In this document: positions 1-8,874 of the stretch, piece after piece
Layout of the letters: each line of letters opens with the position of its first letter
Position numbering within the stretch: the stretch's first letter is position 1
Source of the DNA: Xenophilus aerolatus
Lineage (GTDB): Bacteria > Pseudomonadota > Gammaproteobacteria > Burkholderiales > Burkholderiaceae_C
Direction of reading: 5' to 3'
Length of the DNA: 64,000 nucleotides
NCBI GenBank assembly: GCA_030418545.1
Contig: QAIB01000001.1
Coordinates: 62,001-126,000 of the forward strand
Notes under the pieces: generated by a model
The model's input: the letters and a program-made list of their open reading frames with translations, nothing else
What the model was told of the DNA's origin: nothing
The model's database searches: none
Translations under genes and position numbers: made by a program

Positions 1-716
1 AGCACCGCCACGCCCACGCTGCCCGCGGCGGCCATCGCGACGCTGGCCACCAGCGACAGCACGATGCTGCCCGCCAGCACCACGGCGAACCACACCAGGC
101 CGTAGACCGCCATCGCACCGAAGTTGCGCACGCAGGTCACCAGGCTGAAGAACAGGCTCTTGACCGGCGGCACCGCGTGCCAGTGGACCAGCGCGGGTGC
201 GTGCCAGAAAGCCAGCGCGACCGGCAGGTACAGCGCCATGCGCAGCAGCATCGCGAACTGGAAGGCCCCGCTCTGGATCACCTCGGGCTTGGGCGCGCCC
301 TGCGCATCGAAGGCGCCGGCCATCGGGTCACCCGCGATCGCGCTGGCGAGCAGGCCGGCCAGCGTCACGGCGATGCCGTACAGCGCGCCCAGCGCCACCA
401 GAGGCCGCACCCGGCTGCGCACGGCGCCCAGTGCCGACATGAACAGCACTGCCGTGACGGGTCGCCCATCCGGCGTGACGCGGCCGGGCGGCAGGCAGCT
501 CGCCTGCTCGGCGGCGGCCATCAGGGCCAGCGTGCTGGCGGGCGCCAGCGCCACGGCCAGCGCGCCGCCGATGACCGGCACGCGCGACAGCAGCGCGATC
601 GCCGACATGAACAGCATGAAGAGCGAGAAGAAGGCCATGGGCGCACGGCGGAAGGTCTGCAGACCTTCGCGCACCCATTGGGCGCCGGTGCGGGGCGCAA
701 CGAGCAGCAGCTTCAT
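1..716 (-). CDS. BPSS1780-type membrane protein (partial, C-terminus cut by window edge)
   Basis: The reverse strand is open from a start codon at 716 to the window edge. The protein begins MKLLLVAPRTGAQWVREGL and continues with several long hydrophobic segments. A short polar N-terminus of the pattern GxxWxxxGxxxFRRAP followed by repeated membrane segments is typical of the BPSS1780 family of beta-proteobacterial integral membrane proteins, whose function is unknown. Four or five membrane segments are visible before the edge. It lies just downstream of thrB on the same strand (4-base gap) and may be co-transcribed with it. The family assignment comes from recognition only; no catalytic motif is visible. 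Confidence 0.75.
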   Translation of the reverse strand, partial: MKLLLVAPRTGAQWVREGLQTFRRAPMAFFSLFMLFMSAIALLSRVPVIGGALAVALAPASTLALMAAAEQASCLPPGRVTPDGRPVTAVLFMSALGAVRSRVRPLVALGALYGIAVTLAGLLASAIAGDPMAGAFDAQGAPKPEVIQSGAFQFAMLLRMALYLPVALAFWHAPALVHWHAVPPVKSLFFSLVTCVRNFGAMAVYGLVWFAVVLAGSIVLSLVASVAMAAAGSVGVAV

Positions 717-720
717 GGCG

Positions 721-1806
721 TCAGGCCGGCTCCACGGCCTGTTCGACGGCTTCGGCGCCCTCGGCCACCTCGGCGGACGCGACGCGCACCGGGGCATGCG
801 CACGCTGGCGCAGCACGCGCTCGAAGTGCGCCGGGTCGTGGGGCTTGAGCATGCTGGCCTCGCGCGGCAGGTGGAAATCCCACAGGCGCGAGATCCAGAA
901 GCGCAAGGCAGCGGCGCGCAGCATGCCGGGCAGCAGTTCGCGCTCGGCGCGCGTCAGCGGCCTCACCGTTTCGTAGGCGGCGAGCAGGGCGGCGCTGCGC
1001 TCGGCGTCGGGCACGCCGGTCGGCAGGTCGATGGCCCAGTCGTTCAGGCACACGGCCAGGTCGAACAGCCAGGTGTCGGTGCCGGCGAAGTAGAAGTCGA
1101 ACACGCCCGTGAGGCGCGGCGGCGCATCGGTGCCGTCGCCGGTCGCGAACATGGCGTTGTCGCGGAACAGGTCGGCATGCACCGGCCCGCGCGGCAACGC
1201 GGCGTAGGCGGCCGAGGCCGCCACATGGTTCTGATAGGCCAGTTCGCCCGCGAGCAATGCGGCCTGGGCCGCATCGAGGTGGGGCATGACTACCGGCGCG
1301 GTCTCGTTCCACCAGGGCAGGCCGCGCAGGTTGGGCTGGATGCGCGGGAAGTCGCGCGCCGCCAGGTGCATGCGGGCCAGCAGGGCGCCCAGTTCGCGGC
1401 AGTGCGCCACGCCGGGGGCCAGTTCGCTGCGGCCCGACAGGCGCTGCACCACGGCCGCCGGCTTGCCGGCCACGGTATGCAGCAGCGCGCAGGGCGCGTC
1501 GGCCGGGACTTCGAGGGGATGGGTGCCGTCCGCCACGGTCGGCGCCTGGGCCGGGTCGGCGGCGGGCGCCGGCACCGGCAGACCTGCGTCGGCCAGGTGC
1601 TTCATCAGGCACAGGTAGTAGGGCAGCTGGGCGAAGCTCAGGCGCTCGAACAGCGTCAGGACGTACTCGCCCTGGTCCGTGCTGGCGAAGTAATTGGTGT
1701 TCTCGATGCCGCCCTCGATGCCGCGCAGGCTGTGCAGCTCGCCCAGCCCGAGGCGTCGCAGCAGGGCGCCGGCCGCTTCAGGCCCGACTTCGGTGAAGAC
1801 CGCCAC
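721..1806 (-). CDS. thrB: Homoserine kinase, aminoglycoside-phosphotransferase fold type
   Basis: This 361-residue protein phosphorylates L-homoserine with ATP in threonine biosynthesis in the cytoplasm. It belongs to the APH-fold ThrB family of beta- and gamma-proteobacteria, not the GHMP-kinase ThrB of E. coli. Visible features are the N-terminal MAVFTEV start, the nucleotide-contacting GIENTNYFA segment (about residues 33-41), a Brenner-type motif containing VHADLFRDNAMF (about 200-211), and the metal-binding FDFYFAGTDTWLFDLA segment after it. The length is normal for the family. The order thrB, small secreted protein, polA matches what I recall of conserved neighbourhoods in other proteobacteria. 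The start is separated from the upstream gene by nine bases, so the two probably share a transcript. Confidence 0.93.
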   Translation of the reverse strand: MAVFTEVGPEAAGALLRRLGLGELHSLRGIEGGIENTNYFASTDQGEYVLTLFERLSFAQLPYYLCLMKHLADAGLPVPAPAADPAQAPTVADGTHPLEVPADAPCALLHTVAGKPAAVVQRLSGRSELAPGVAHCRELGALLARMHLAARDFPRIQPNLRGLPWWNETAPVVMPHLDAAQAALLAGELAYQNHVAASAAYAALPRGPVHADLFRDNAMFATGDGTDAPPRLTGVFDFYFAGTDTWLFDLAVCLNDWAIDLPTGVPDAERSAALLAAYETVRPLTRAERELLPGMLRAAALRFWISRLWDFHLPREASMLKPHDPAHFERVLRQRAHAPVRVASAEVAEGAEAVEQAVEPA

Positions 1807-1815
1807 CGCGGACCG

Positions 1816-2190
1816 TCAGAACTTGAGGACGTTCCAGACGCGCGGGCCGTTGCCGCTGGGTCCGGATTCCGACTGGTTGCGGCCCTGGCGCTGGCCGTCG
1901 CTGGGCAGCACCTCGTAGGCGGCGCCGCCGTTCTTCGGCGTCACGGTGATCTGCTGGGTACGGCCGCCGTAGCGCGTCTCGTCGACACGGGCGCCCGAAT
2001 CCTCGGTGCGCAGGTGCTCGATCTTCTGGTTGCGGCGGCCTTCGAGCGCCTCCGGGTCGCCTGCCGGTGCTGCCGGTTGCGCCGCGGGGGCGGGCTGCGC
2101 GGCCGCCTGGGCGTGGACGGTAGCCAGGGGCAGGAGACAGCCCAGCGCCAGCAGGGCCGTGCGCAGGGGGGCGAATCGGTTGGAGCTCAT
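1816..2190 (-). CDS. Small exported protein, probable DUF2782 family
   Basis: This 124-residue protein has a clear N-terminal signal peptide (charged start, hydrophobic stretch to about residue 27, AxA-type site near VHAQA). An Ala/Pro-rich linker follows. The C-terminal half contains the pattern RVDETRYGGRTQQITVTPKN, which resembles the DUF2782 signature of a short exported beta-rich protein. DUF2782 members are often found between thrB and polA, which is the arrangement here, and this supports the assignment. The biological role is unknown. It is likely periplasmic and in an operon with thrB. Confidence 0.72.
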   Translation of the reverse strand: MSSNRFAPLRTALLALGCLLPLATVHAQAAAQPAPAAQPAAPAGDPEALEGRRNQKIEHLRTEDSGARVDETRYGGRTQQITVTPKNGGAAYEVLPSDGQRQGRNQSESGPSGNGPRVWNVLKF

Positions 2191-2299
2191 GCGCGGGATT
2201 GTAGGTGCCGGCCGATGCCCCCGCTGTCAGCCTGTGCGCTTCGCGCCTGTCTGTCGAATGCGTCGGAAGGCGCCCTGTCGAAGGCGGCAAAATGCCCCG

Positions 2300-5092
2300 A
2301 TGACCGACAAGAAAACGCTGCTGCTCGTCGACGGATCGAGCTACCTGTACCGCGCGTTCCATGCCATGCCCGACCTGCGCGCGGTGCCCGGCGACAGCAA
2401 GAGCCCGGCCACCGGCGCCATCCGCGGAATGATCAACATGATGCAGGCCCTGCGACGCGAGGTGCGCGCCGACTACGTGGCCTGCATCTTCGACGCGCCC
2501 GGCAAGACCTTCCGCGACGACTGGTATCCCGCCTACAAGGCCAACCGCTCGCCCATGCCGGACGACCTGCGCACGCAGATCGAGCCCATCCACCAGGTGG
2601 TGCAGCTGCTGGGCTGGCCTGTGCTCAGCGTGCCGGACGTCGAGGCCGACGACGTGATCGGCACCCTGGCGCGCACCGGTGCCGCGCAGGGCGTGGAGGT
2701 GATCGTGTCCAGCGGCGACAAGGATCTGTCGCAGCTGGTGGACGAGCACATCACGATCATCGACACCATGAACGGCAAGCGCCGCGACGTGGCCGGCGTG
2801 ACGGCCGAGTTCGGCGTGCCGCCCTCGCTGATGATCGACTACCAGACGCTGGTGGGCGACGCGGTCGACAACGTGCCCGGCGTCGAGAAGGTCGGTCCGA
2901 AGACGGCCGCCAAGTGGCTCGCGCAGTACGGCTCGCTCGATGCGCTGATCGCCGCCGCCGGCGAGATCAAGGGCCAGGCCGGCGAGAACCTGCGCAAGGC
3001 GCTCGACCAGCTGCCGCTGTCGCGACGCCTCGTCACCATCCGTACCGACTGCGAGCTCGACGGCCACGTGCCCGGCCTGCCTTCGCTCGACGCGCTGGCC
3101 ATCCGCGAGCAGGACACCGAGGCGCTCAAGGTCTTCTACGAGCAGTACGGCTTCAAGAGCCTGGTCAAGACGCTGCAGGCGCACGAGGTGCCGCCCGAGC
3201 TCGTGGAGGAGAACAAGGCGCGCGGCGGCCCGGAGGGCGGCACCGGCCTGCTCGAAGGCTTCGAGGTGGCCGCCGCCGCGCGCGCGACCAACCTGGCCTA
3301 CGACACGATCTTCACCTGGGAACAGTTCGACACCTGGCTCGCACGGCTGGAGGCGGCCGAACTCGCCGCGATCGACACCGAGACCACTTCGCTGGACGAG
3401 ATGCGTGCCGAGATCGTGGGCATCAGCTTCAGCGTCCAGCCCGGCGAGGCGGCCTACATCCCGCTCACGCACAACTACCCCGATGCGCCCGAGCAGCTGC
3501 CGCGCGACGAAGTGCTGGCGCGCCTCAAGCCCTGGCTGGAGAACGGCGAGAAGAAGAAGCTGGGCCAGCACATCAAGTACGACCGCCACGTGTTCGCCAA
3601 CCACGGCATCGAGGTGCAGGGCTATGCGCACGACACCATGCTGCAGAGCTACGTGCTCGAGGTGCACAAGCCGCACGGGCTGGCCAGCCTGGCGGAGCGG
3701 CACCTGGGCCGCAGCGGCATCGACTACGAGGACCTGTGCGGCAAGGGTGCGCACCAGATCCCGTTCAGCCAGGTCGCCATCGACAAGGCGGCCGAATACT
3801 CGTGCGAGGACAGCGACCAGACGCTGGATGTGCACCGCTTCCTGTGGCCGCAGCTGCAGGCCGACGAGCGGCTGCGCTTCATCTACGAGCTGGAGATGGA
3901 GAGCAGCGAATCGCTCTACCGCATCGAGCGCAACGGCGTGCTGATCGACGCACCCACGCTGGCCGCGCAGAGCCACGACCTGGGCAAGCGCATCATGGCG
4001 CTGGAGCAGGAGGCCTACGAGATCGCCGGCCAGCCCTTCAACCTCGGCAGCCCCAAGCAGATCGGCGACATCTTCTTCAACAAGCTGGGCCTGCCGGTGG
4101 TGAAGAAGACGCCCAGCGGCGCACCCAGCACCGACGAGGAAGTGCTCGAGAAGCTGGCCGAGGACTACCCGTTGCCCGCCAAGATCCTGGAGCACCGCGG
4201 GCTGTCGAAGCTCAAGGGCACCTACACCGACAAGCTGGCGCAGATGGCGTTGCCGCGAACCGGTCGCGTGCACACCCACTATGCGCAGGCCGTGGCCGTC
4301 ACCGGCCGCCTGTCGAGCAACGACCCCAACCTGCAGAACATCCCGATCCGCACGGCCGAAGGCCGGCGCGTGCGCGAGGCCTTCGTCGCGCCGCCGGGCC
4401 ATGTGATCGCCAGCGCCGACTACTCGCAGATCGAGCTGCGCATCATGGCCCACATCAGCGGCGACGAGGCCCTGCTGCGCGCCTTCACCGAGGGCATGGA
4501 CGTGCACCGCGCCACCGCCGCCGAGGTCTTCGGCCTGCCGCCCGATCAGGTGAGCAGCGAGCAGCGGCGTTACGCCAAGGTCATCAACTTCGGGCTCATC
4601 TACGGCATGAGCAGCTTCGGGCTGGCGCGCAACCTGGGCATCGACAACACGGCGGCCAAGAGCTACATCGACCGCTACTTCGCGCGCTACCCGGGCGTGA
4701 AGCACTACATGGACGAGACCCGTGCCAGCGCCAAGGAGCGCGGCTACGTCGAGACCGTGTTCGGCCGGCGCCTGTACCTGCCCGAGATCAACTCGCCCAA
4801 CGGCCCGCGCCGCGGCGGCGCCGAGCGCGCGGCCATCAACGCGCCCATGCAGGGCACGGCGGCCGACCTCATCAAGCTCAGCATGAACAAGGTGCAGGCC
4901 GTGCTCGACGCCGAGCAACGCGGCACGAAGATGATCATGCAGGTACACGACGAACTCGTGTTCGAGGTGCCCGAAGCCGAGGTCGACTGGGTGCGTGCCG
5001 AGATCCCGCGCCTGATGGCGGGCGTGGCCGAACTGAAGGTGCCGCTGCTGGCCGAGATCGGCGTCGGTCCGAACTGGGACCAGGCCCATTGA
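2300..5092 (+). CDS. polA: DNA polymerase I
   Basis: This 930-residue protein is about the usual size of PolA (928 in E. coli). It fills repair gaps and replaces RNA primers. The 5'-3' exonuclease domain spans about residues 1-300 (start MTDKKTLLLVDGSSYLYRAF, with the EADDVIGTLA metal-site segment). The 3'-5' proofreading domain is intact: DTETTS near residue 357 gives the first DEDD acidic pair. The polymerase domain carries motif A DYSQIELR near 707, motif B RRYAKVINFGLIYG near 755 and motif C QVHDELVFEVPE near 881. The frame is open upstream to 2006, but the start at 2300 matches the family N-terminus. It is divergent from the thrB cluster, so 2191-2299 holds both promoters. Confidence 0.97.
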   Translation: MTDKKTLLLVDGSSYLYRAFHAMPDLRAVPGDSKSPATGAIRGMINMMQALRREVRADYVACIFDAPGKTFRDDWYPAYKANRSPMPDDLRTQIEPIHQVVQLLGWPVLSVPDVEADDVIGTLARTGAAQGVEVIVSSGDKDLSQLVDEHITIIDTMNGKRRDVAGVTAEFGVPPSLMIDYQTLVGDAVDNVPGVEKVGPKTAAKWLAQYGSLDALIAAAGEIKGQAGENLRKALDQLPLSRRLVTIRTDCELDGHVPGLPSLDALAIREQDTEALKVFYEQYGFKSLVKTLQAHEVPPELVEENKARGGPEGGTGLLEGFEVAAAARATNLAYDTIFTWEQFDTWLARLEAAELAAIDTETTSLDEMRAEIVGISFSVQPGEAAYIPLTHNYPDAPEQLPRDEVLARLKPWLENGEKKKLGQHIKYDRHVFANHGIEVQGYAHDTMLQSYVLEVHKPHGLASLAERHLGRSGIDYEDLCGKGAHQIPFSQVAIDKAAEYSCEDSDQTLDVHRFLWPQLQADERLRFIYELEMESSESLYRIERNGVLIDAPTLAAQSHDLGKRIMALEQEAYEIAGQPFNLGSPKQIGDIFFNKLGLPVVKKTPSGAPSTDEEVLEKLAEDYPLPAKILEHRGLSKLKGTYTDKLAQMALPRTGRVHTHYAQAVAVTGRLSSNDPNLQNIPIRTAEGRRVREAFVAPPGHVIASADYSQIELRIMAHISGDEALLRAFTEGMDVHRATAAEVFGLPPDQVSSEQRRYAKVINFGLIYGMSSFGLARNLGIDNTAAKSYIDRYFARYPGVKHYMDETRASAKERGYVETVFGRRLYLPEINSPNGPRRGGAERAAINAPMQGTAADLIKLSMNKVQAVLDAEQRGTKMIMQVHDELVFEVPEAEVDWVRAEIPRLMAGVAELKVPLLAEIGVGPNWDQAH

Positions 5093-5127
5093 ACGCTTTT
5101 CTCCTCATGACAAGGAATCCAAGACCG

Positions 5128-6432
5128 ATGAATCGACTCCGAACCACGCTCCGCGTCCTGGCACTGGCTTGCGCACTGGGAACAGCCACCGGCGCCGCGC
5201 TGGCAGCCCCCGATGCCCGCATCGTCGCCCTGGCGGCCGAACAGAAGCAGCCGCTGCTCGACTCCCTGTCGCAGCTCGTGGGCATCGAATCCGGCAGCCG
5301 CGACCTGGAAGGGTTGGACAAGATCGCCAACCTGATCGCGGATCGGCTGAAGGCGCTGGGCGGGCAGGTGGAACTGATCGAGCCCGGCAGCCCGGCGTCG
5401 CCCGAGGTCTACCGCATGGAAGACACGCCCGAGAAGATCGGCAAGATGGTCAAGGCCACCTTCACCGGCACGGGCAGCAAGAAGATCATGCTCATCGCCC
5501 ACATGGACACGGTGTACCAGGTGGGCATGGGCGCCAAGCAGCCCTTCCGCATCGACGGCGACAAGGCCTACGGGCTGGGCATCGCCGACGACAAGCAGGG
5601 CGTCGCCGTCATCCTGCATGTGGTGGCCATGCTGCAGAAGCTGGGCTTCAAGGACTACGGCCAGCTCACGGTGCTGATCAACGGCGACGAGGAGATCAGC
5701 TCGCCGGGCTCGCGCGCGCTCACCACGAAGCTGGCGAGCGAGCACGACGCGGTGCTGTCGCACGAAGGGGCCTCGGTGGCGGAGGACAAGCTCTCGCTGG
5801 CCACGGCGGGCATCGGTGCGGTGTCGCTCAAGGTGCAGGGCAAGGCCTCGCATGCCGGATCGGCGCCCGAGCGCGGCGTGAACGCCTTCTACGAGATGGC
5901 GCACCAGGTGCTGCAGATGCGCGACCTGTCGGACCCGGCCACGGGCCTGAAGATGAACTGGACCGTCGGCCAGGCCGGCAACAACCGCAACGTGATCCCC
6001 GCCACGGCCACGGCCATGGCCGACGTGCGCGTGACCAAGGTCGCCGACTACGACCGCGTGGAGCGCGCCATTGCCGAGCGGGTGAAGAAGCAGCTCATTC
6101 CCGAGGCCAAGGTCGAGGCGAAGTTCGAGCGCCGTCGCCCGCCGCTCGAGTCCAACCCCGCCTCGCTGGCGATGGCGAAGCACGCCCAGTCGATCTACGA
6201 GGAGATGGGCCGCAAGCTCGGCGCCGACGACAAGGTGGCCGGCGGCGGCACCGACGCGGCCTTCGCGGGCCTGTCCGGCAAGGCGGCCGTGGTCGAGCGC
6301 TTCGGCCTGCAGGGCTTCGGCGCGCACTCGGCCGATGCGGAGTACGTGCTGATCGACTCGATCGAGCCGCGGCTGTACCTCGTGACGCGCATGGTGATGG
6401 ACATCGCGCAGGGCAAGGTGGCCACGCGCTAG
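5128..6432 (+). CDS. Exported M20 metallopeptidase, glutamate carboxypeptidase (CPG2) type
   Basis: This 434-residue protein has a signal peptide of about 27 residues ending near LAAPDAR, so it should act in the periplasm. M20 features are intact: HMDTVYQ near residue 125 (first zinc ligand), GIADDKQG near 152 (bridging Asp), GDEEISSPG near 188 (catalytic Glu and zinc ligand), and a dimerisation-domain segment KASHAGSAPERG. The pattern resembles carboxypeptidase G2, which removes C-terminal glutamate from folates and peptides, though the real substrate is uncertain. An alternative in-frame ATG lies at 5107. I prefer 5128 because AAGGAA sits about ten bases before it. It follows polA by 35 bases. 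Confidence 0.88.
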   Translation: MNRLRTTLRVLALACALGTATGAALAAPDARIVALAAEQKQPLLDSLSQLVGIESGSRDLEGLDKIANLIADRLKALGGQVELIEPGSPASPEVYRMEDTPEKIGKMVKATFTGTGSKKIMLIAHMDTVYQVGMGAKQPFRIDGDKAYGLGIADDKQGVAVILHVVAMLQKLGFKDYGQLTVLINGDEEISSPGSRALTTKLASEHDAVLSHEGASVAEDKLSLATAGIGAVSLKVQGKASHAGSAPERGVNAFYEMAHQVLQMRDLSDPATGLKMNWTVGQAGNNRNVIPATATAMADVRVTKVADYDRVERAIAERVKKQLIPEAKVEAKFERRRPPLESNPASLAMAKHAQSIYEEMGRKLGADDKVAGGGTDAAFAGLSGKAAVVERFGLQGFGAHSADAEYVLIDSIEPRLYLVTRMVMDIAQGKVATR

Positions 6433-6557
6433 TCGTTCCCGGGGCGCGATGCACGCATGCCCTCCGGCAACGCAGTGGCATCGTGCGCGCGCGCAGGGCG
6501 CTCGTGCTGCGTCGATAGACTGCCGGCTCCTTCCATACCCCCCAGGAGCTTGCCCTC

Positions 6558-7454
6558 ATGCGCGACGACGACCTGAAACGCGACTTCGACTCCCTGCGGC
6601 CCGGCGACAGCACCGAAGCCGGCGCGACGCGCCGCACCGCCATCAAGGCGGCCCTGGGGGTGGGGTACGCCGCCGCCACGCTGCCCATCGCCGCCCAGAC
6701 GGCCATCAAGACCTCCGACGAAGGCCTCAAGGCCGGCCCGATCAAGTACACCGTGAACGGCTTCGAGGTGCCGGCCTACGCGGCGGCGCCGGCAGGCAAG
6801 ACCGGACTGCCGGTGATCCTGGTCATCCAGGAGATCTTCGGCGTGCACGAATACATCGCCGACACCTGCCGCCGTTTCGCGCAGCTGGGCTACCTCGCCA
6901 TTGCGCCCGAGCTGTACGCGCGCCAGGGTGATCCCCGCGGCTACACCGATATTCCCAAGCTGCAGGCCGATATCGTGTCGAAGGTGCCCGACGCCCAGGT
7001 CATGGGCGACCTCGACGGCGCGCTGGCCTGGGCCAAAACCAACGGCGGCGACACGGCCAAGGCGGGCATCACTGGTTTCTGCTGGGGCGGGCGCATCGTG
7101 TGGCTGTATGCCGCCACCGGCAAGGTGAAGGCCGGCGTGGCGTGGTACGGCCGGCTGGTCGGCCAGCCGAGCGAGAACACGCCCAGGCACCCGATCGACG
7201 TCGCCGCCGGCCTGCAGGCGCCGGTGCTGGGCCTGTACGGCGGCAGGGACCAGGGCATCCCTCTTGACACGGTCGATAAGATGAAAGCGGCATTGGCCAC
7301 CGGCACGCCGGCAGCCAAGGCTTCCCAGTTCGTCGTGTACCCCGAAGCGGGCCACGCCTTCCATGCCGACTACCGGCCGAGCTACCTCCAGAGCGCGGCC
7401 GAGGACGGCTGGAAGCGCGCCCTGGCCTGGTTCAAGCAGCACGGCGTCGCCTGA
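6558..7454 (+). CDS. Dienelactone hydrolase family protein with Tat-like leader
   Basis: This 298-residue alpha/beta hydrolase carries the dienelactone hydrolase triad. The nucleophile Cys is in GFCWGG near residue 173, Asp in GGRDQG near 229, and His in GHAFHADY near 265. Its N-terminal 45 residues contain RRTAIKAALGVGYAAAT, which resembles a twin-arginine or membrane-anchoring leader, so it may be exported or membrane-associated. The physiological ester or lactone substrate cannot be told from the sequence, and no catechol pathway genes are nearby. The start at 6558 is preceded by an AGGAG motif (6543-6547). A strong intrinsic terminator follows at 7497. Confidence 0.88.
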   Translation: MRDDDLKRDFDSLRPGDSTEAGATRRTAIKAALGVGYAAATLPIAAQTAIKTSDEGLKAGPIKYTVNGFEVPAYAAAPAGKTGLPVILVIQEIFGVHEYIADTCRRFAQLGYLAIAPELYARQGDPRGYTDIPKLQADIVSKVPDAQVMGDLDGALAWAKTNGGDTAKAGITGFCWGGRIVWLYAATGKVKAGVAWYGRLVGQPSENTPRHPIDVAAGLQAPVLGLYGGRDQGIPLDTVDKMKAALATGTPAAKASQFVVYPEAGHAFHADYRPSYLQSAAEDGWKRALAWFKQHGVA

Positions 7455-7496
7455 GGCTGCGGCCCCAGCGCAACGGGAAGCCAGCCGTCAGAATGC

Positions 7497-7528
7497 ACAG
7501 CCGTCCTTCGGGGCGGCTGTTCTTTTTT
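7497..7528 (+). terminator. Rho-independent terminator of the dienelactone hydrolase gene
   Basis: ACAGCCGTCC and GGGCGGCTGT pair over ten bases (one G-U pair in RNA) around a TTCG tetraloop and are followed by TCTTTTTT. It lies 43 bases after the stop codon. Confidence 0.92.
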
Positions 7529-7530
7529 GT

Positions 7531-7589
7531 GAATGAAATCGGGCGCCAGCGCCCGTCCTGATTGCGCAACCAGCTATGACTTTGATAGC
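7531..7589 (-). repeat. Dispersed hairpin repeat, copy 1 (contains the ZIP start codon)
   Basis: Read on the minus strand, this copy starts GCTATCAAAGTCATAGCTG, continues to GGACGGGCGCTGGCGCCCG and ends GATTTCATTC. It matches copies at 18312, 24013, 26645, 29745 and 51626. The first hairpin is GCTAT-N7-ATAGC, the second is CGGGC-N6-GCCCG, and a T-rich tail follows. The ATG of the downstream ZIP gene lies inside the first hairpin on the opposite strand. Confidence 0.8.
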
Positions 7590-8481
7590 AATTCTCGCCG
7601 CGACGCTGCTCGCGGGCATCGGCAGTGTGTGGGTGGCGGCGGCCTTGCTGCGCCTGGGCGTGCGTGGCTCGCCGGGCGACGGCGGGCATGGTCCCCAGTA
7701 CCTCCTGAGCCTGGCGGCCGGCGCCTTGCTGGCCACGGCCTTCATGCACCTGCTGCCCGAGGCGTTCGAGAGCCGCATCGAGCCGGGCGTGCTCTTCGCC
7801 GTGCTGCTCTTCGGGCTGGTGTTCTTCTTCCTGCTCGACAAGGCGGAGCTCTGGCACCACGGGCATGAGCACCACCAGCACGGTGGGCACGGCCACGCCC
7901 ACGACCACGCCGCGCACGGGCATGAACATGACCATGACCACGCGCACCCCGAGCGGCCGCGCACCGCTGGCGGCTGGACGGTGCTGACCGGTGACAGCGT
8001 GCATTGCTTCGGCGACGGCGTGCTGATCGCCTCGGCCTTCATCGCCGACCTGCGGCTGGGCGTGCTGGCCGCGGTGGCGGTGCTGGCCCACGAGGTGCCG
8101 CACCACATCGGCGACCTGGTGGTGCTGCGGCAGAGCTCGGCGAACTCGCGCGCCGCGCTGGTCAAGGTCTCGCTGGCGGGCACCATGACGGCACTCGGCG
8201 GCCTGGTGGGCTGGTGGCTGGTGGAGCGGCTCGCGGGCTTCCTGCCGTACTTCCTGGTCGTGGCAGGGAGCAGCTTCGTCTACGTGGCGCTGGCCGACCT
8301 CATCCCGCAGCTGCAACGGCGGCTCTCGGCGCGGCAGACCGTGACGCAGATCGCCTGGCTGGTGGCGGGCATCGTCCTGGTGACGGCGGTGAGCCGCCTC
8401 GCCCACGAGGGCGAGGGCCACGACCACGCGCACGGGCACGCGCACGAGACGGCCGAGGAGCACGAGGGCCACAAGCACTGA
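7576..8481 (+). CDS. ZIP-family divalent metal transporter
   Basis: This 301-residue inner-membrane protein probably imports zinc or another divalent metal. It shows about eight membrane segments and a histidine-rich loop after the third (about residues 95-125, mostly HxH and HDH repeats). The ZIP core has HCFGDGVLIASAF near 150 and HEVPHHIGDL near 175, which hold the metal-binding His and Glu residues of helices 4 and 5. The C-terminus is also His-rich. The first codons (MTLIA) are encoded by a dispersed repeat copy, and no clear ribosome-binding site precedes the ATG. A later in-frame start is therefore possible, although the first membrane helix begins immediately. Confidence 0.9.
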   Translation: MTLIAILAATLLAGIGSVWVAAALLRLGVRGSPGDGGHGPQYLLSLAAGALLATAFMHLLPEAFESRIEPGVLFAVLLFGLVFFFLLDKAELWHHGHEHHQHGGHGHAHDHAAHGHEHDHDHAHPERPRTAGGWTVLTGDSVHCFGDGVLIASAFIADLRLGVLAAVAVLAHEVPHHIGDLVVLRQSSANSRAALVKVSLAGTMTALGGLVGWWLVERLAGFLPYFLVVAGSSFVYVALADLIPQLQRRLSARQTVTQIAWLVAGIVLVTAVSRLAHEGEGHDHAHGHAHETAEEHEGHKH

Positions 8482-8491
8482 CAAGGCGCCC

Positions 8492-8514
8492 GCCGCCCGT
8501 CAAGCACGGGCGGC
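8492..8514 (+). terminator. Hairpin after the ZIP gene, possible terminator without T-run
   Basis: GCCGCCCGT and ACGGGCGGC form a perfect nine-base stem around CAAGC, 11 bases after the ZIP stop codon. No T-run follows, so its strength as a terminator is uncertain. Confidence 0.5.
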
Positions 8515-8629
8515 ATGTCCCCACGGACCGGTCGATTGCCGTGGCGGGCCGGGCGCGACGGGTTCACCATCGGGGCTGCGCCGGGGTTACTGCGCCGCGG
8601 CCTTCGTCCCGATCGTCCAGGAGCCTCAC

Positions 8630-8845
8630 ATGCCCGCCACGCCCAGCGCCCGCGTCCCCGATCCTTCGCTCGACACCGAGGACGACGACTTGCCCGTCGA
8701 CGACGCTGCCACGGTCGACGATGACGAAACACCGGAAGAGGAACTGGCCGAGTCCGGCCTGGACCTCAGCGAGGCCAGCGAGCTGGACGCGGACAACGTG
8801 CTCGCCGACGAGGAGAGCGCCCGCGTGCTGCAGGCCCCGGACTGA
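8630..8845 (+). CDS. Small acidic hypothetical protein
   Basis: This 71-residue protein has about one third Asp and Glu, no cysteine, no membrane segment and low complexity, for example TEDDDLPVDDAATVDDDET. It is probably disordered and cytoplasmic. A ribosome-binding site (CAGGAG) precedes the ATG by a normal distance, and the coding bias matches the neighbours, which supports a real gene. I do not recognise a family. The function is unknown. Confidence 0.6.
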   Translation: MPATPSARVPDPSLDTEDDDLPVDDAATVDDDETPEEELAESGLDLSEASELDADNVLADEESARVLQAPD

Positions 8846-8874
8846 TCAGCATCCCGGCCTCGGGCGCCGGCGCC

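Noticed and set aside
1778-5089. Long minus-strand frame opposite polA
   Set aside because: The His/Leu/Val/Arg-rich translation is antisense shadow of polA and shows no family features.
124-6432. Very long open frame over 2100 codons on the plus strand
   Set aside because: It spans real genes on both strands with a composition dominated by Arg, Gly and Ala, as shadow frames in GC-rich DNA do. Only its last part (5128-6432) is a gene.
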